From assembly GCA_045593405.1 (NCBI GenBank), contig JAZNWN010000036.1, forward strand, positions 1 through 9,185: a DNA stretch of 9,185 bases, read 5' to 3'. Made by a program: the position numbers and the translations under genes. Shown here piece after piece: positions 1 through 6,740 of the stretch (its first letter is position 1; each line of letters begins with the position of its first letter). The notes beneath the pieces were generated by a model that was not told where the DNA came from, did not search any database, and saw only the letters and a list, made by a program, of their open reading frames with translations. The DNA is from UMGS1933 sp045593405. GTDB taxonomy: Bacteria > Bacillota > Clostridia > TANB77 > CAG-508.

Positions 1-263
1 ATTTAGATTTTTTTATAATGCCAAATAAAAAGAATAAAAATTTTATTTGTGTGGTAGTTACAAAAAAAACGGGGAATAGTGTAATAAGAAATAGAATAAA
101 GAGAAAATTAAGGGAAAATTATCGCTTATTAGAAGAAAATATTTCATTAGGTTATAGTATAGTTGTTTTATGGAGAAAATCCGCAGAAAGTGAAAATGCC
201 ACATTTTTTAATATAAAAAGTGATTATAATTATGTATTTAAAAAAGCTGGTGTTTTAAGGTAA
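1..263 (+). CDS. rnpA: RNase P protein component, 3' part (5' end outside window)
   Basis: Protein subunit of ribonuclease P, which helps the catalytic RNA remove 5' leaders from precursor tRNAs. The frame is open from base 3, giving 86 codons before TAA at 261-263. The first ATG (base 18) is internal: residues before it (LDFFI) continue the family's central strand, so some 25-35 N-terminal residues lie left of the window. The signature is the segment VTKKTGNSVIRNRIKRKLRE, which contains the RNR RNA-binding motif at about bases 87-95. The C-terminal end (YVFKKAGVL) also fits the family. yidD begins four bases after the stop, so the two are co-transcribed. In related genomes rpmH lies immediately upstream; that is expectation, not seen here. 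Identity is secure; only the start is missing. Confidence 0.95.
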   Translation, partial: LDFFIMPNKKNKNFICVVVTKKTGNSVIRNRIKRKLRENYRLLEENISLGYSIVVLWRKSAESENATFFNIKSDYNYVFKKAGVLR

Positions 264-267
264 AAAA

Positions 268-486
268 ATGAAAAAAATACTTTTATTTTTAATAAAAATA
301 TATCAAAAGTGTATATCTCCAATAAATTCACATTATAATATAAAATGTAAATATTTTCCAACGTGTTCGGAATATACCAGACAAGCTATAGAAAAATATG
401 GAGCTTTAAAAGGAAGCTTTTTAGGAATTAAAAGAATAATTAAATGTAATCCTTTTTCTAAAGGAGGATATGACCCTTTAAAATAA
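268..486 (+). CDS. yidD: Membrane protein insertion efficiency factor YidD
   Basis: Small (72 aa) membrane-associated protein that in other bacteria assists YidC-dependent insertion of inner-membrane proteins; its exact mechanism is not settled. The N-terminus is a short amphipathic or hydrophobic segment (residues 1-18). The family signature is complete: C27-KYFPTC33-SEY, AIEKYG at 41-45, and RIIKC60NPFSKGGYDP at 56-70. Length is typical for the family. The start ATG lies four bases after the rnpA stop, and its ribosome-binding site (AAGG, 257-260) sits inside the end of rnpA, which suggests translational coupling. The position between rnpA and yidC is the classic one and supports the call. 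Confidence 0.96.
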   Translation: MKKILLFLIKIYQKCISPINSHYNIKCKYFPTCSEYTRQAIEKYGALKGSFLGIKRIIKCNPFSKGGYDPLK

Positions 487-508
487 GGAATAATGGAGGA
501 TTTAACTT

Positions 509-1468
509 ATGATGAGTTTTTTTTCTAATATGTTTGGCTATGTGCTAAATATAATATATGAAATAGTTAAAAATTATGGATTTGCGATAATTCTTTTTTC
601 TATTTTATTAAAATTATTATTATTACCATTAACAATAAAACAACAGAAAACTCTTAAAAAGTCACAAAAAGTTCAAGAAGAGTTAAAGAAAATACAAGAT
701 AAATATAAAAATAATCCAGAAAAACTAAATCAAGAAATGATGGATTTATATAAAAGAGAAAATATGAGTCCTTTTAGTGGATGTTTAAGTTCAATACTTC
801 AAATAATTTTATTACTTGCAATGTTTTACCTAGTAAGTAGACCACTTACGTATATGAAAAAAGTAGATAGCGAAGAAATAAATAATTATAAAGAAGTAAT
901 TGTGCAGGAACAAGGGGAAAATAGTGTTAGTACAACATATCCAGAAATAAGTATTATAAAATATATTAATAATAAAATAGATAATGCAGAAGAAAAAGTG
1001 GAAAATATGGATAATACCACGGAAGAAATTACTGAAAATGAAATTAATAATATAACTTCAAACGTAGTAGAGGAAGAAAAAATAGGTATAAATGAAGATT
1101 TATATATAAATATGAATTTTTTAGGAGTAGATTTAAGTTCTATACCAAAGGATAATTATAAAGATTGGAAAGTATTTATAATTCCTTTACTATATATAGT
1201 TTCTTCATGTATATCAATAAAAATGACACAAATAAAAACAAAACAACCAGAGAAAAAGAATGAAGAAAAGAATGATGAAGAGCCAGATATGACAGCTCAA
1301 ATGAATAAGAGTATGACTTGGATGATGCCAGTACTTGCTGTTTCAGTATCACTTGTTGCACCATTAGGACTTGCATTATATTGGTTAGTAAATAATATTC
1401 TTATGATAATTGAAAGATTTGTAATTGATAAATTTATAGTTCCTAAGGGGGAAAAAGAAAATGCTTAA
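509..1468 (+). CDS. yidC: Membrane protein insertase YidC/Oxa1 family
   Basis: Inserts and folds membrane proteins, alone or with SecYEG. At 319 aa it is the short Gram-positive form: no large periplasmic domain and no evident signal peptide or lipobox. Five membrane segments can be placed at about residues 22-42, 92-110, 222-240, 270-284 and 286-303. The cytosolic charged hairpin (43-88) is coiled-coil-like, with PLTIKQQK at its start. The core position occupied by Arg in Bacillus SpoIIIJ appears to be Lys35 (LLKLLLLPL). Between segments 2 and 3 is an external stretch of about 110 residues; about 113-197 is rich in Glu, Asn and Ile, ending before the more usual NFLGVDLS. The loop before segment 4 (244-260) is very K/E-rich. 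The start is ATG 509, backed by TGGAGGA at 494-500; ATG 512 is an alternative. It overlaps jag by 8 bases. Confidence 0.95.
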   Translation: MMSFFSNMFGYVLNIIYEIVKNYGFAIILFSILLKLLLLPLTIKQQKTLKKSQKVQEELKKIQDKYKNNPEKLNQEMMDLYKRENMSPFSGCLSSILQIILLLAMFYLVSRPLTYMKKVDSEEINNYKEVIVQEQGENSVSTTYPEISIIKYINNKIDNAEEKVENMDNTTEEITENEINNITSNVVEEEKIGINEDLYINMNFLGVDLSSIPKDNYKDWKVFIIPLLYIVSSCISIKMTQIKTKQPEKKNEEKNDEEPDMTAQMNKSMTWMMPVLAVSVSLVAPLGLALYWLVNNILMIIERFVIDKFIVPKGEKENA

Positions 1469-2162
1469 AAGTGTGATTGCAGAAGGTAAAACTACAAATG
1501 AGGCAGTTGAAAAAGGTTTAAAAGAATTAAATGTCTCAAAGGATATGGTAGATGTAAAAGTCTTAGATGAAGACAAAAAAAGAAGTTTTTATAGTATATT
1601 AGCTCCAAGAGTAGTAAAAGTAGAATTAACAGTTAAAGAAAAATCTACAAAAAAAGAAGAAATGAAATCTAAAACAGCTTTTAAAGAAAAAAGAACTTCA
1701 AATAAAAATATAGAAGAAATTGAAATAGCTAAGGTTGATGTGGAAAAGTTCTTAAGTGAATTTTTAAAGGATGAATATAATTATGAAGTAAAAATAGAAA
1801 ATTTTGATATTTTTGTTAATATAGATGGTGAAAAGATAAGCCATTTAATAGGATATAGAGGCGAAAATATAAATGCTATGCAAGTCATAATATCAGCAAT
1901 TGCTAATAAAAAAAGCTCTTCAAAAGTAAATGTTTTTGTTGACGTGGCAGGTTATAAAGAAAAAAGAATAAAAACACTTGAAGAGTTGGCTGAAAAAATA
2001 TCAAAAACAGTTGTAAGAACTGGAAAAGCAATAACTTTAGAGCCAATGACAGCATATGAAAGAAAAATAATTCATACTAAATTACAACAAAATAATAAAG
2101 TAAAAACATTTAGTAAAGGTGAAGAACCACATAGAAGACTTGTTATTACTTTAAATAAATAA
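1461..2162 (+). CDS. jag: Jag/KhpB RNA-binding protein (Jag-N, KH, R3H domains)
   Basis: RNA-binding protein of the Jag (KhpB, EloR) family, which in streptococci acts with KhpA and affects cell elongation; in this organism the role is inferred. Domains in order: Jag-N (about 1-57), a charged low-complexity linker (58-90), a type II KH domain with G131-Y-R-G134 in HLIGYRGENINAMQ, and a C-terminal R3H domain whose R201-x3-H205 lies in AYERKIIH, followed by the usual EPHRRLVI (222-228). The glycine-rich turn that normally closes Jag-N (KGFLG-like) is changed to RSFYSILAP (41-49). Length (233 aa) is normal. The start ATG 1461 has AAGGGGG at 1445-1451 and overlaps the yidC end by 8 bases, so translation is probably coupled. 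A terminator follows directly. Confidence 0.93.
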   Translation: MLKSVIAEGKTTNEAVEKGLKELNVSKDMVDVKVLDEDKKRSFYSILAPRVVKVELTVKEKSTKKEEMKSKTAFKEKRTSNKNIEEIEIAKVDVEKFLSEFLKDEYNYEVKIENFDIFVNIDGEKISHLIGYRGENINAMQVIISAIANKKSSSKVNVFVDVAGYKEKRIKTLEELAEKISKTVVRTGKAITLEPMTAYERKIIHTKLQQNNKVKTFSKGEEPHRRLVITLNK

Positions 2163-2169
2163 AGCATAG

Positions 2170-2200
2170 GCAGATATACTTCATATCTGCTTTTTATTTA
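2170..2200 (+). terminator. Intrinsic terminator of the rnpA-jag operon
   Basis: A perfect 8-bp stem (GCAGATAT at 2170-2177 with ATATCTGC at 2183-2190) and a five-base loop (ACTTC) are followed at once by TTTTTATTTA. It begins 8 bases after the jag stop and separates this operon from mnmE. Confidence 0.88.
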
Positions 2201-2253
2201 CTTTGTAGATAAAATTCAAATTATAAAACTGTTATTAATTAGCCTATCTTTTG

Positions 2254-2323
2254 TATAATTTTTTAAAAGATTAAACTTTCCAAGGCATACGCAGGTATTC
2301 CCCCGTAATCTTCGGGCTGTCTA
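2254..2323 (+). promoter_or_regulatory. Possible mnmE promoter and structured 5' leader
   Basis: TATAAT at 2254-2259 is a perfect -10 element, but the -35 candidates (for example TTATTA at 2232-2237, 16-base spacing) are weak. If used, transcription would start near 2266 and give a leader of about 140 bases before mnmE. Within it, 2281-2323 is much richer in G+C than its surroundings. It can form two small hairpins: ATAC/GTAT (2287-2290 with 2295-2298) and CCCG/CGGG (2302-2305 with 2313-2316). I do not recognise a known riboswitch class. The rest of 2201-2404 is plain A+T-rich spacer. Confidence 0.35.
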
Positions 2324-2392
2324 GAATTAAATTTTAAAAAACATACAAAATGGCTGACATAGTTTGATTTATTGCTGAAAAACAACGAAATT

Positions 2393-2398
2393 AGGAGG
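2393..2398 (+). promoter_or_regulatory. Ribosome-binding site fixing the mnmE start
   Basis: AGGAGG ends six bases before ATG 2405. This favours ATG 2405 over an in-frame TTG at 2372, which would add 11 residues not typical of MnmE. Confidence 0.85.
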
Positions 2399-2404
2399 TT
2401 TTAT

Positions 2405-3775
2405 ATGTCTATGACAATAGTAGCGATATCAACAGCTCCAGCAATTGGAGGGATAGGAATAATAAGATTAAGTGGGGAAAAAGCATTTGAAATAATAGAA
2501 AAAATTTTTGTTCCTAAAAATAAACAAAATATAGAAGAAATAAAAGGTAATTCAATAAAATACGGACATATTCTAGAGGATGGAAAAATAATAGATGAAG
2601 TATTAGTATCGTATTTTAAAGCTCCAAAAAGTTACACAGCTGAAAATATGTGTGAAATAAATTCTCACGGAGGAGTATTAATCGTTAGAAAAATATTAGA
2701 AATTTGCTTAAAGAACGGTGCAATTCTTGCGGAACCGGGAGAATTTACCAAAAGAGCTTTTTTAAATGGAAGAATAGATTTAGCACAAGCAGAATCAGTT
2801 ATAGATATAATAAATGCAAAATCTAATAAAGAAGTAGAAGCATCTGTAAGACAATTAGAAGGATATTTATCGAGCGAAATTTCGAATATAAGGAAAAAAA
2901 TAATTGACTTAATGGTAGATATAGAAGCTTCAATAGATTACCCAGAATATGACGTAGAAGAGGTAACTTATTCAAAGGCAATAGAAGTTTTAGAAAATGT
3001 GAAAAATGATTTAAATAAGCTTTCTAATTCATTTGAAAATGGTAAAATAATAAAGGATGGTATAAATTTAGCAATTATAGGAAGACCAAATGCAGGAAAA
3101 TCGTCTTTATTAAATGAGTTATTAAAAGAGGAAAGAGCAATCGTCACTGATATTGAAGGAACTACAAGAGATACTATTGAAGAGCAAATTGTAATTTCAG
3201 GAATACCTTTTAAAATAATAGACACAGCAGGAATTAGAGAATCTGACGATAAAATAGAAAAAATAGGGATAGAAAAATCAAAAAAAGCAGCACAAAATAG
3301 TGATATTATTTTAGCTATTTTTGATATTTCTAAATCATTAAACAAAGAAGATTTAGAAATAATCAAATTTATTAAAAATAAAAAAGCAATAATTGTTTTA
3401 AATAAAATTGATTTAAATGAAAGTGAGGAAACCATTACGGAATTAAGCAATTTAGGTCTTGATATATTAAAGGTTTCTGTACTAGAAAAAAAAGGAATAG
3501 AGCAAATTTATGATAAATTAACGGAGATGTTTAATATAAATGAAATTAGTTTAGATAGTGGAAATGTAATTACAAATATTAGACATAAAGAACTAATAGA
3601 TTGTGGAAAACAAAATGCAAAACAAGCAATAAATGCATTAAAATCTAACTTACCTATAGATATAATTGCGATTAATATTAAAGAAATATTAGAAAATTTA
3701 GGAAAAATAACAGGAGAAAGTGTTTCTGAAGATATTATTAAAGAGATTTTTGCTAAGTTCTGCCTAGGAAAATAG
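2405..3775 (+). CDS. mnmE: tRNA uridine-5-carboxymethylaminomethyl modification GTPase MnmE
   Basis: GTPase that works with MnmG to build the cmnm5 group at wobble uridine 34 of certain tRNAs, using a folate one-carbon unit and glycine or ammonium. From ATG 2405 it has 456 aa, the usual length. The N-terminal folate-binding domain (about 1-120) begins TIVAISTAPAIGGIGIIRLSG. A helical domain is split by the inserted G domain, which shows G1 GRPNAGKS (226-233; N229 is the likely potassium ligand), G2 EGTTRDT (251-257), G3 DTAG (273-276) and G4 NKID (333-336). The protein ends in FCLGK, with the catalytic Cys453 of the family's C-x-G-K end. It heads the mnmE-mnmG-rsmG cluster, 100 bases before mnmG. 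No damage is visible. Confidence 0.97.
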   Translation: MSMTIVAISTAPAIGGIGIIRLSGEKAFEIIEKIFVPKNKQNIEEIKGNSIKYGHILEDGKIIDEVLVSYFKAPKSYTAENMCEINSHGGVLIVRKILEICLKNGAILAEPGEFTKRAFLNGRIDLAQAESVIDIINAKSNKEVEASVRQLEGYLSSEISNIRKKIIDLMVDIEASIDYPEYDVEEVTYSKAIEVLENVKNDLNKLSNSFENGKIIKDGINLAIIGRPNAGKSSLLNELLKEERAIVTDIEGTTRDTIEEQIVISGIPFKIIDTAGIRESDDKIEKIGIEKSKKAAQNSDIILAIFDISKSLNKEDLEIIKFIKNKKAIIVLNKIDLNESEETITELSNLGLDILKVSVLEKKGIEQIYDKLTEMFNINEISLDSGNVITNIRHKELIDCGKQNAKQAINALKSNLPIDIIAINIKEILENLGKITGESVSEDIIKEIFAKFCLGK

Positions 3776-3815
3776 TTTGAAAAGAGAGTGTAAAATATTT
3801 ATAAAAAATAGTAGG

Positions 3816-3833
3816 GGGCGATTTTAATCGCCC
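3816..3833. repeat. G+C-rich palindrome between mnmE and mnmG
   Basis: GGGCGAT (3816-3822) and ATCGCCC (3827-3833) form a perfect 7-bp hairpin with a TTTA loop, set in GTAG...CGTTC flanks. A second small palindrome, CTTCGAAG, follows at 3837-3844. No T-run follows, so it is a poor intrinsic terminator. Its form, a G-rich arm ending in CGCCCG, resembles dispersed intergenic palindromes I recall from gut Clostridia. That link is from memory and unverified. Confidence 0.6.
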
Positions 3834-3863
3834 GTTCTTCGAAGTAATTAATAAATAAAATAA

Positions 3864-3870
3864 GAGGTGA
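3864..3870 (+). promoter_or_regulatory. Ribosome-binding site of mnmG
   Basis: GAGGTGA ends five bases before ATG 3876. It identifies the true mnmG start, although the frame opened by this ATG is broken 54 bases later. The TTG at 3913, which opens the long downstream frame, has no such site. Confidence 0.8.
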
Positions 3871-3875
3871 AATAA

Positions 3876-5754
3876 ATGAAATATAATGCTGGAGATTATG
3901 ATATAGCAGTAATTGGAGCAGGACACGCACGGTGTAGAAGCAGCTCTTGCAGCAGCAAGAATGGGTCAAAAAACATTACTTTTTTCTATAACATTAGAAA
4001 ACATAGCAAATATGCCATGTAATCCAAATATTGGAGGCACATCAAAGGGACACTTAGTAAGGGAAATAGACAGCCTTGGGGGAGAAATGGGTAAAAATAT
4101 TGATAAAACTTTTATCCAGTCTAAAATGTTAAATAAATCAAAAGGTCCTGCAGTGTATTCATTAAGGGCGCAAGCAGATAGAAAAAAATATCAGCAAGAA
4201 ATGAAACATACACTTGAACAACAAGATAATTTATATATAAAACAAGCTGAAATTGTAGATATAAATGTTGAAAATGGACAAGTTAAGGCAGTAGAAACAA
4301 ATATTGGGGCAATTTACAATGTAAAAGCTGTCGTAATTGCTACCGGAACATATTTGAAAGGGAAAATATATATAGGCGAAGTGAATTTTGAAAGTGGTCC
4401 TGATGGAGTATTTCCTGCAAATCAACTATCAAATTGTTTAGAAAAATTAGGAATTAACTTAGTTAGATTTAAAACAGGAACACCAGCAAGAATTAATAAA
4501 AATAGCATAGATTTTTCTAAAATGGAAGTACAAAATGGAGATGAGGAAATTGTTCCATTTTCATTTGAAAACAAAAATTTACAAATTGAGCAGGTTCCGT
4601 GTTATTTAACATATACAAATGCTAGAACACATGAAATTATAAGAGAAAATCTACATAGATCACCTTTATATGCTGGACAAATAGAGGGTACAGGACCAAG
4701 ATATTGTCCTTCAATAGAAGATAAAGTGGTAAGATTTGCAGATAAAGAAAGACATCAAATCTTTATAGAACCAATGGGTTTAGATACAGATGAAATGTAT
4801 GTTCAAGGAATGAGTTCATCACTTCCAGAAGACGTGCAAATAGCAATGTATAGAACTATTCCAGGATTAGAAAATGTAGAATTTACAAGACCTGCATATG
4901 CTATAGAATATGATGCAATTAATCCAGAACAATTAAAATTATCTTTAGAATTAAAAAAGATTAAAGGAATGTTCTTAGCAGGGCAAATAAATGGAACATC
5001 TGGTTATGAAGAAGCTGCAGCACAGGGGATTATTGCAGGAATAAATGCAGCAAGAGGGTTACAAGGAAAAGAACCCATAATATTACATAGATGGGATTCT
5101 TATATAGGAGTTCTAATTGATGATATTGTTACTAAGGGAACTAATGAGCCTTACAGAATGATGACATCTAGAGCAGAATACAGATTGTTATTAAGACAAG
5201 ATAATGCTGATGAAAGATTAACTAAAATAGGGTATGAGGTTGGTTTAATATCAGAAGAAAGATACAAAAATTTTGAAAAGAAAATGGCAAATGTTGAAAA
5301 AGAATTAGAAAGACTAAGAAAAAATGTAATAAAACCAACAAAACAAGTAAATGATTTTTTACAAAAATGTGGTTCTACAGCAATATCAACGGGTGTAAAA
5401 GAAATTGAGTTATTAAAACGAACTGAGATAAAATATGAAGATTTAAAACAAATAGATAATAATATGCCTCTTCTAGAAAGGGCAGAAGCAGATGAAGTAG
5501 AAATAAAAGCAAAATATGAAGGATATATAAAACTTCAAATGGCTCAAGTAGAGAAGGTTAGAAAGCTTGAGAATAAGTTATTACCAGAAAATTTAGATTA
5601 TTTAAATTTAAAAGGTATTAGTTTGGAAGCAAGACAAAAATTAGATAAATTTAAACCTCATTCTATTGGCCAGGCTTCTAGAATTTCAGGTATTTCGCCA
5701 GCAGATGTGTCTGTACTTTTAATTTATTTAGAGCAAAGGAAGGATCATAATTAA
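3876..5754 (+). CDS. mnmG: tRNA U34 modification enzyme MnmG (GidA), with a one-base frameshift near its start
   Basis: FAD-dependent partner of MnmE in cmnm5U34 synthesis. ATG 3876 reads MKYNAGDYDIAVIGAGHA through base 3929. One extra base (C at 3930) then shifts the frame, and GVEAALAAARMGQKT continues from 3931. Joined, the product is 625 aa, the normal length. Left unjoined, the ATG frame stops at 4020-4022 after 48 codons, and the long frame keeps only a TTG at 3913 that lacks half the GxGxxG FAD motif. The rest is complete. It includes MPCNPNIGGTSKGHLVREID, the region from GGEMGK to SKGPAV, RYCPSIEDK, FLAGQINGTSGYEEAAAQG, and VTKGTNEPYRMMTSRAEYR. Fifteen bases separate it from rsmG. The single lesion in an otherwise intact gene suggests a sequencing error or a recent mutation; which one cannot be told here. 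Confidence 0.9.
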
Positions 5755-5769
5755 TATTGGAGAAAATGT

Positions 5770-6489
5770 ATGAATTTTGAAGATTTTAAAAATGAAATGG
5801 AAATTAATTTAAAAGTTTTAGGAATAGTGTTAAGCAATGAACAAATTAAAAATTTTTATGATTTTATGAATCTACTAATAGAAAAGAATAAAGTTATGAA
5901 TTTAACTGGTATTACTGACCCTAAAGAGGTTGTTTTAAAGCATTTTATAGATTCTTTAACAGTATTAAAGTATATTAATAAAGATGATAAAATGATTGAT
6001 GTTGGTACTGGTGCGGGATTCCCAGGAATGCCCTTGAAAATAGCTGAAAATTCATTAGTAATAACTTTATTAGATTCATTAAATAAAAGAATTAATTTCT
6101 TAAATGAAGTAATAGAAAAAGTTGATTTAGATAAGATAAAAACAATACATGGAAGAGCAGAAGAATTAGGTCAAAATAAAGAGTATAGGGAAATGTTTGA
6201 TATTGCAACATCTAGAGCAGTTGCTCCGCTAAACATTTTGTTAGAATATATGCTACCATTTGTTAAAGTGGGAGGAAAGTGTATTTGTATGAAAGGAAGT
6301 AATTGTGATGAAGAGATAGAAAATGCAAAAAATGCTATTAAAATTTTTGGAGGAGAAATAGAAAAAATAGAAAAATTTAATCTACCAAATTCTGATAATA
6401 ACAGGACAATTTTACTAATAAAAAAAGTAAAAAAAACAGGTAGACAATATCCGAGAAAAGCTGGTATACCAACAAAAAGTCCACTTTAA
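5770..6489 (+). CDS. rsmG: 16S rRNA (guanine-N7) methyltransferase RsmG (GidB)
   Basis: SAM-dependent enzyme that methylates N7 of a guanine in the 530 loop of 16S rRNA (G527 in E. coli numbering). It has 239 aa, normal for the Gram-positive form. Family marks in order: NLTGI (44-48), KHFIDSL (57-63), the SAM-binding loop DVGTGAGFPG (77-86), SRAVA (148-152), and the C-terminal RQYPRKAGIPTKSPL (225-239), which is typical of Bacillota RsmG. The start is ATG 5770, with GGAGA at 5759-5763; ATG 5766 is out of frame and stops at once. It is the last gene of the mnmE cluster. No clear terminator with a T-run follows. In other bacteria its loss gives low-level streptomycin resistance. Confidence 0.96.
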   Translation: MNFEDFKNEMEINLKVLGIVLSNEQIKNFYDFMNLLIEKNKVMNLTGITDPKEVVLKHFIDSLTVLKYINKDDKMIDVGTGAGFPGMPLKIAENSLVITLLDSLNKRINFLNEVIEKVDLDKIKTIHGRAEELGQNKEYREMFDIATSRAVAPLNILLEYMLPFVKVGGKCICMKGSNCDEEIENAKNAIKIFGGEIEKIEKFNLPNSDNNRTILLIKKVKKTGRQYPRKAGIPTKSPL

Positions 6490-6549
6490 AAATTTGCTAA
6501 ATGACAAAACATAAGCTTGTTTCACAGATAACTAATAAATAAAAAATGT

Positions 6550-6640
6550 GGTGCGAGGTGAGAAGTGAGAGGTGTGAATTTAGAGTTAATCTTCAAAGAA
6601 AATATCCTAAAAGCACACTTCCCACATCCCACTTCGCACC
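6550..6640. repeat. Inverted repeat built of seven-base units
   Basis: The left arm (6550-6577) is four consecutive heptads of the form RGTGNGA: GGTGCGA, GGTGAGA, AGTGAGA, GGTGTGA. The right arm (6613-6640), read on the - strand, is GGTGCGA, AGTGGGA, TGTGGGA, AGTGTGC. The arms agree at 22 of the first 27 positions, and two of the five differences would be G-U pairs in RNA. The loop is 35 bases and A+T-rich. It lies between rsmG and the parA promoter and could act as a transcript end structure, but no T-run follows. The remainder of 6490-6680 shows nothing else I can assign beyond a parS-like half site at 6518-6525. Confidence 0.75.
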
Positions 6641-6683
6641 TCTTTAATACGTGATATTATTTAGAAAATATTTATCATTTTCA

Positions 6684-6712
6684 TTGACATATTATTAAAA
6701 ATTTTATATTAT
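6684..6712 (+). promoter_or_regulatory. Promoter of parA-parB
   Basis: A perfect -35 TTGACA (6684-6689) lies 17 bases before TATTAT (6707-6712), a good -10. Transcription should start near 6719, so the leader is only about 20 bases. This places the ATG at 6717 outside the transcript and supports the TTG start of parA. Confidence 0.75.
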
Positions 6713-6727
6713 TAATATGTTAAATTT

Positions 6728-6735
6728 AGGAGGGG
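6728..6735 (+). promoter_or_regulatory. Ribosome-binding site selecting the TTG start of parA
   Basis: AGGAGGGG lies five bases before TTG 6741 and is inside the reading frame that would begin at ATG 6717. A strong site here only makes sense if translation begins at TTG. Confidence 0.8.
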
Positions 6736-6740
6736 TAAAA

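Noticed and set aside
1176..1376. Reverse-strand reading frame of 66 codons within yidC
   Set aside because: It lies wholly inside a recognised gene on the other strand, has no ribosome-binding site and is low-complexity.
1385..1576. Reverse-strand frame across the yidC-jag junction
   Set aside because: Shadow of two real genes with no start signal.
2372..2404. Upstream TTG start for mnmE adding 11 residues
   Set aside because: The strong AGGAGG at 2393-2398 lies inside this extension, and the family starts at the ATG.
2968..3450. Reverse-strand reading frame of 160 codons within mnmE
   Set aside because: It mirrors the GTPase domain of mnmE, is rich in Ser and Ile as expected of an antisense shadow, and matches no family I know.
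3913..3930. TTG 3913 as a genuine alternative start of mnmG
   Set aside because: It has no ribosome-binding site and would give LEQDTHG in place of the FAD-binding GAGHAG, so it is an effect of the frameshift.
4109..4119. DnaA-box-like TTATCCAG within mnmG
   Set aside because: Single, imperfect and inside a coding region; an origin would show clustered boxes, which are absent from the window.
4231..4425. Reverse-strand frame within mnmG
   Set aside because: Shadow of mnmG; low-complexity translation and no start signal.
6501..6540. Twelve-codon reading frame after rsmG
   Set aside because: Very short, with no ribosome-binding site and no similarity to anything known.
6717..6740. ATG 6717 as parA start
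   Set aside because: It would lie at or before the predicted transcript start, and the ribosome-binding site is downstream of it.
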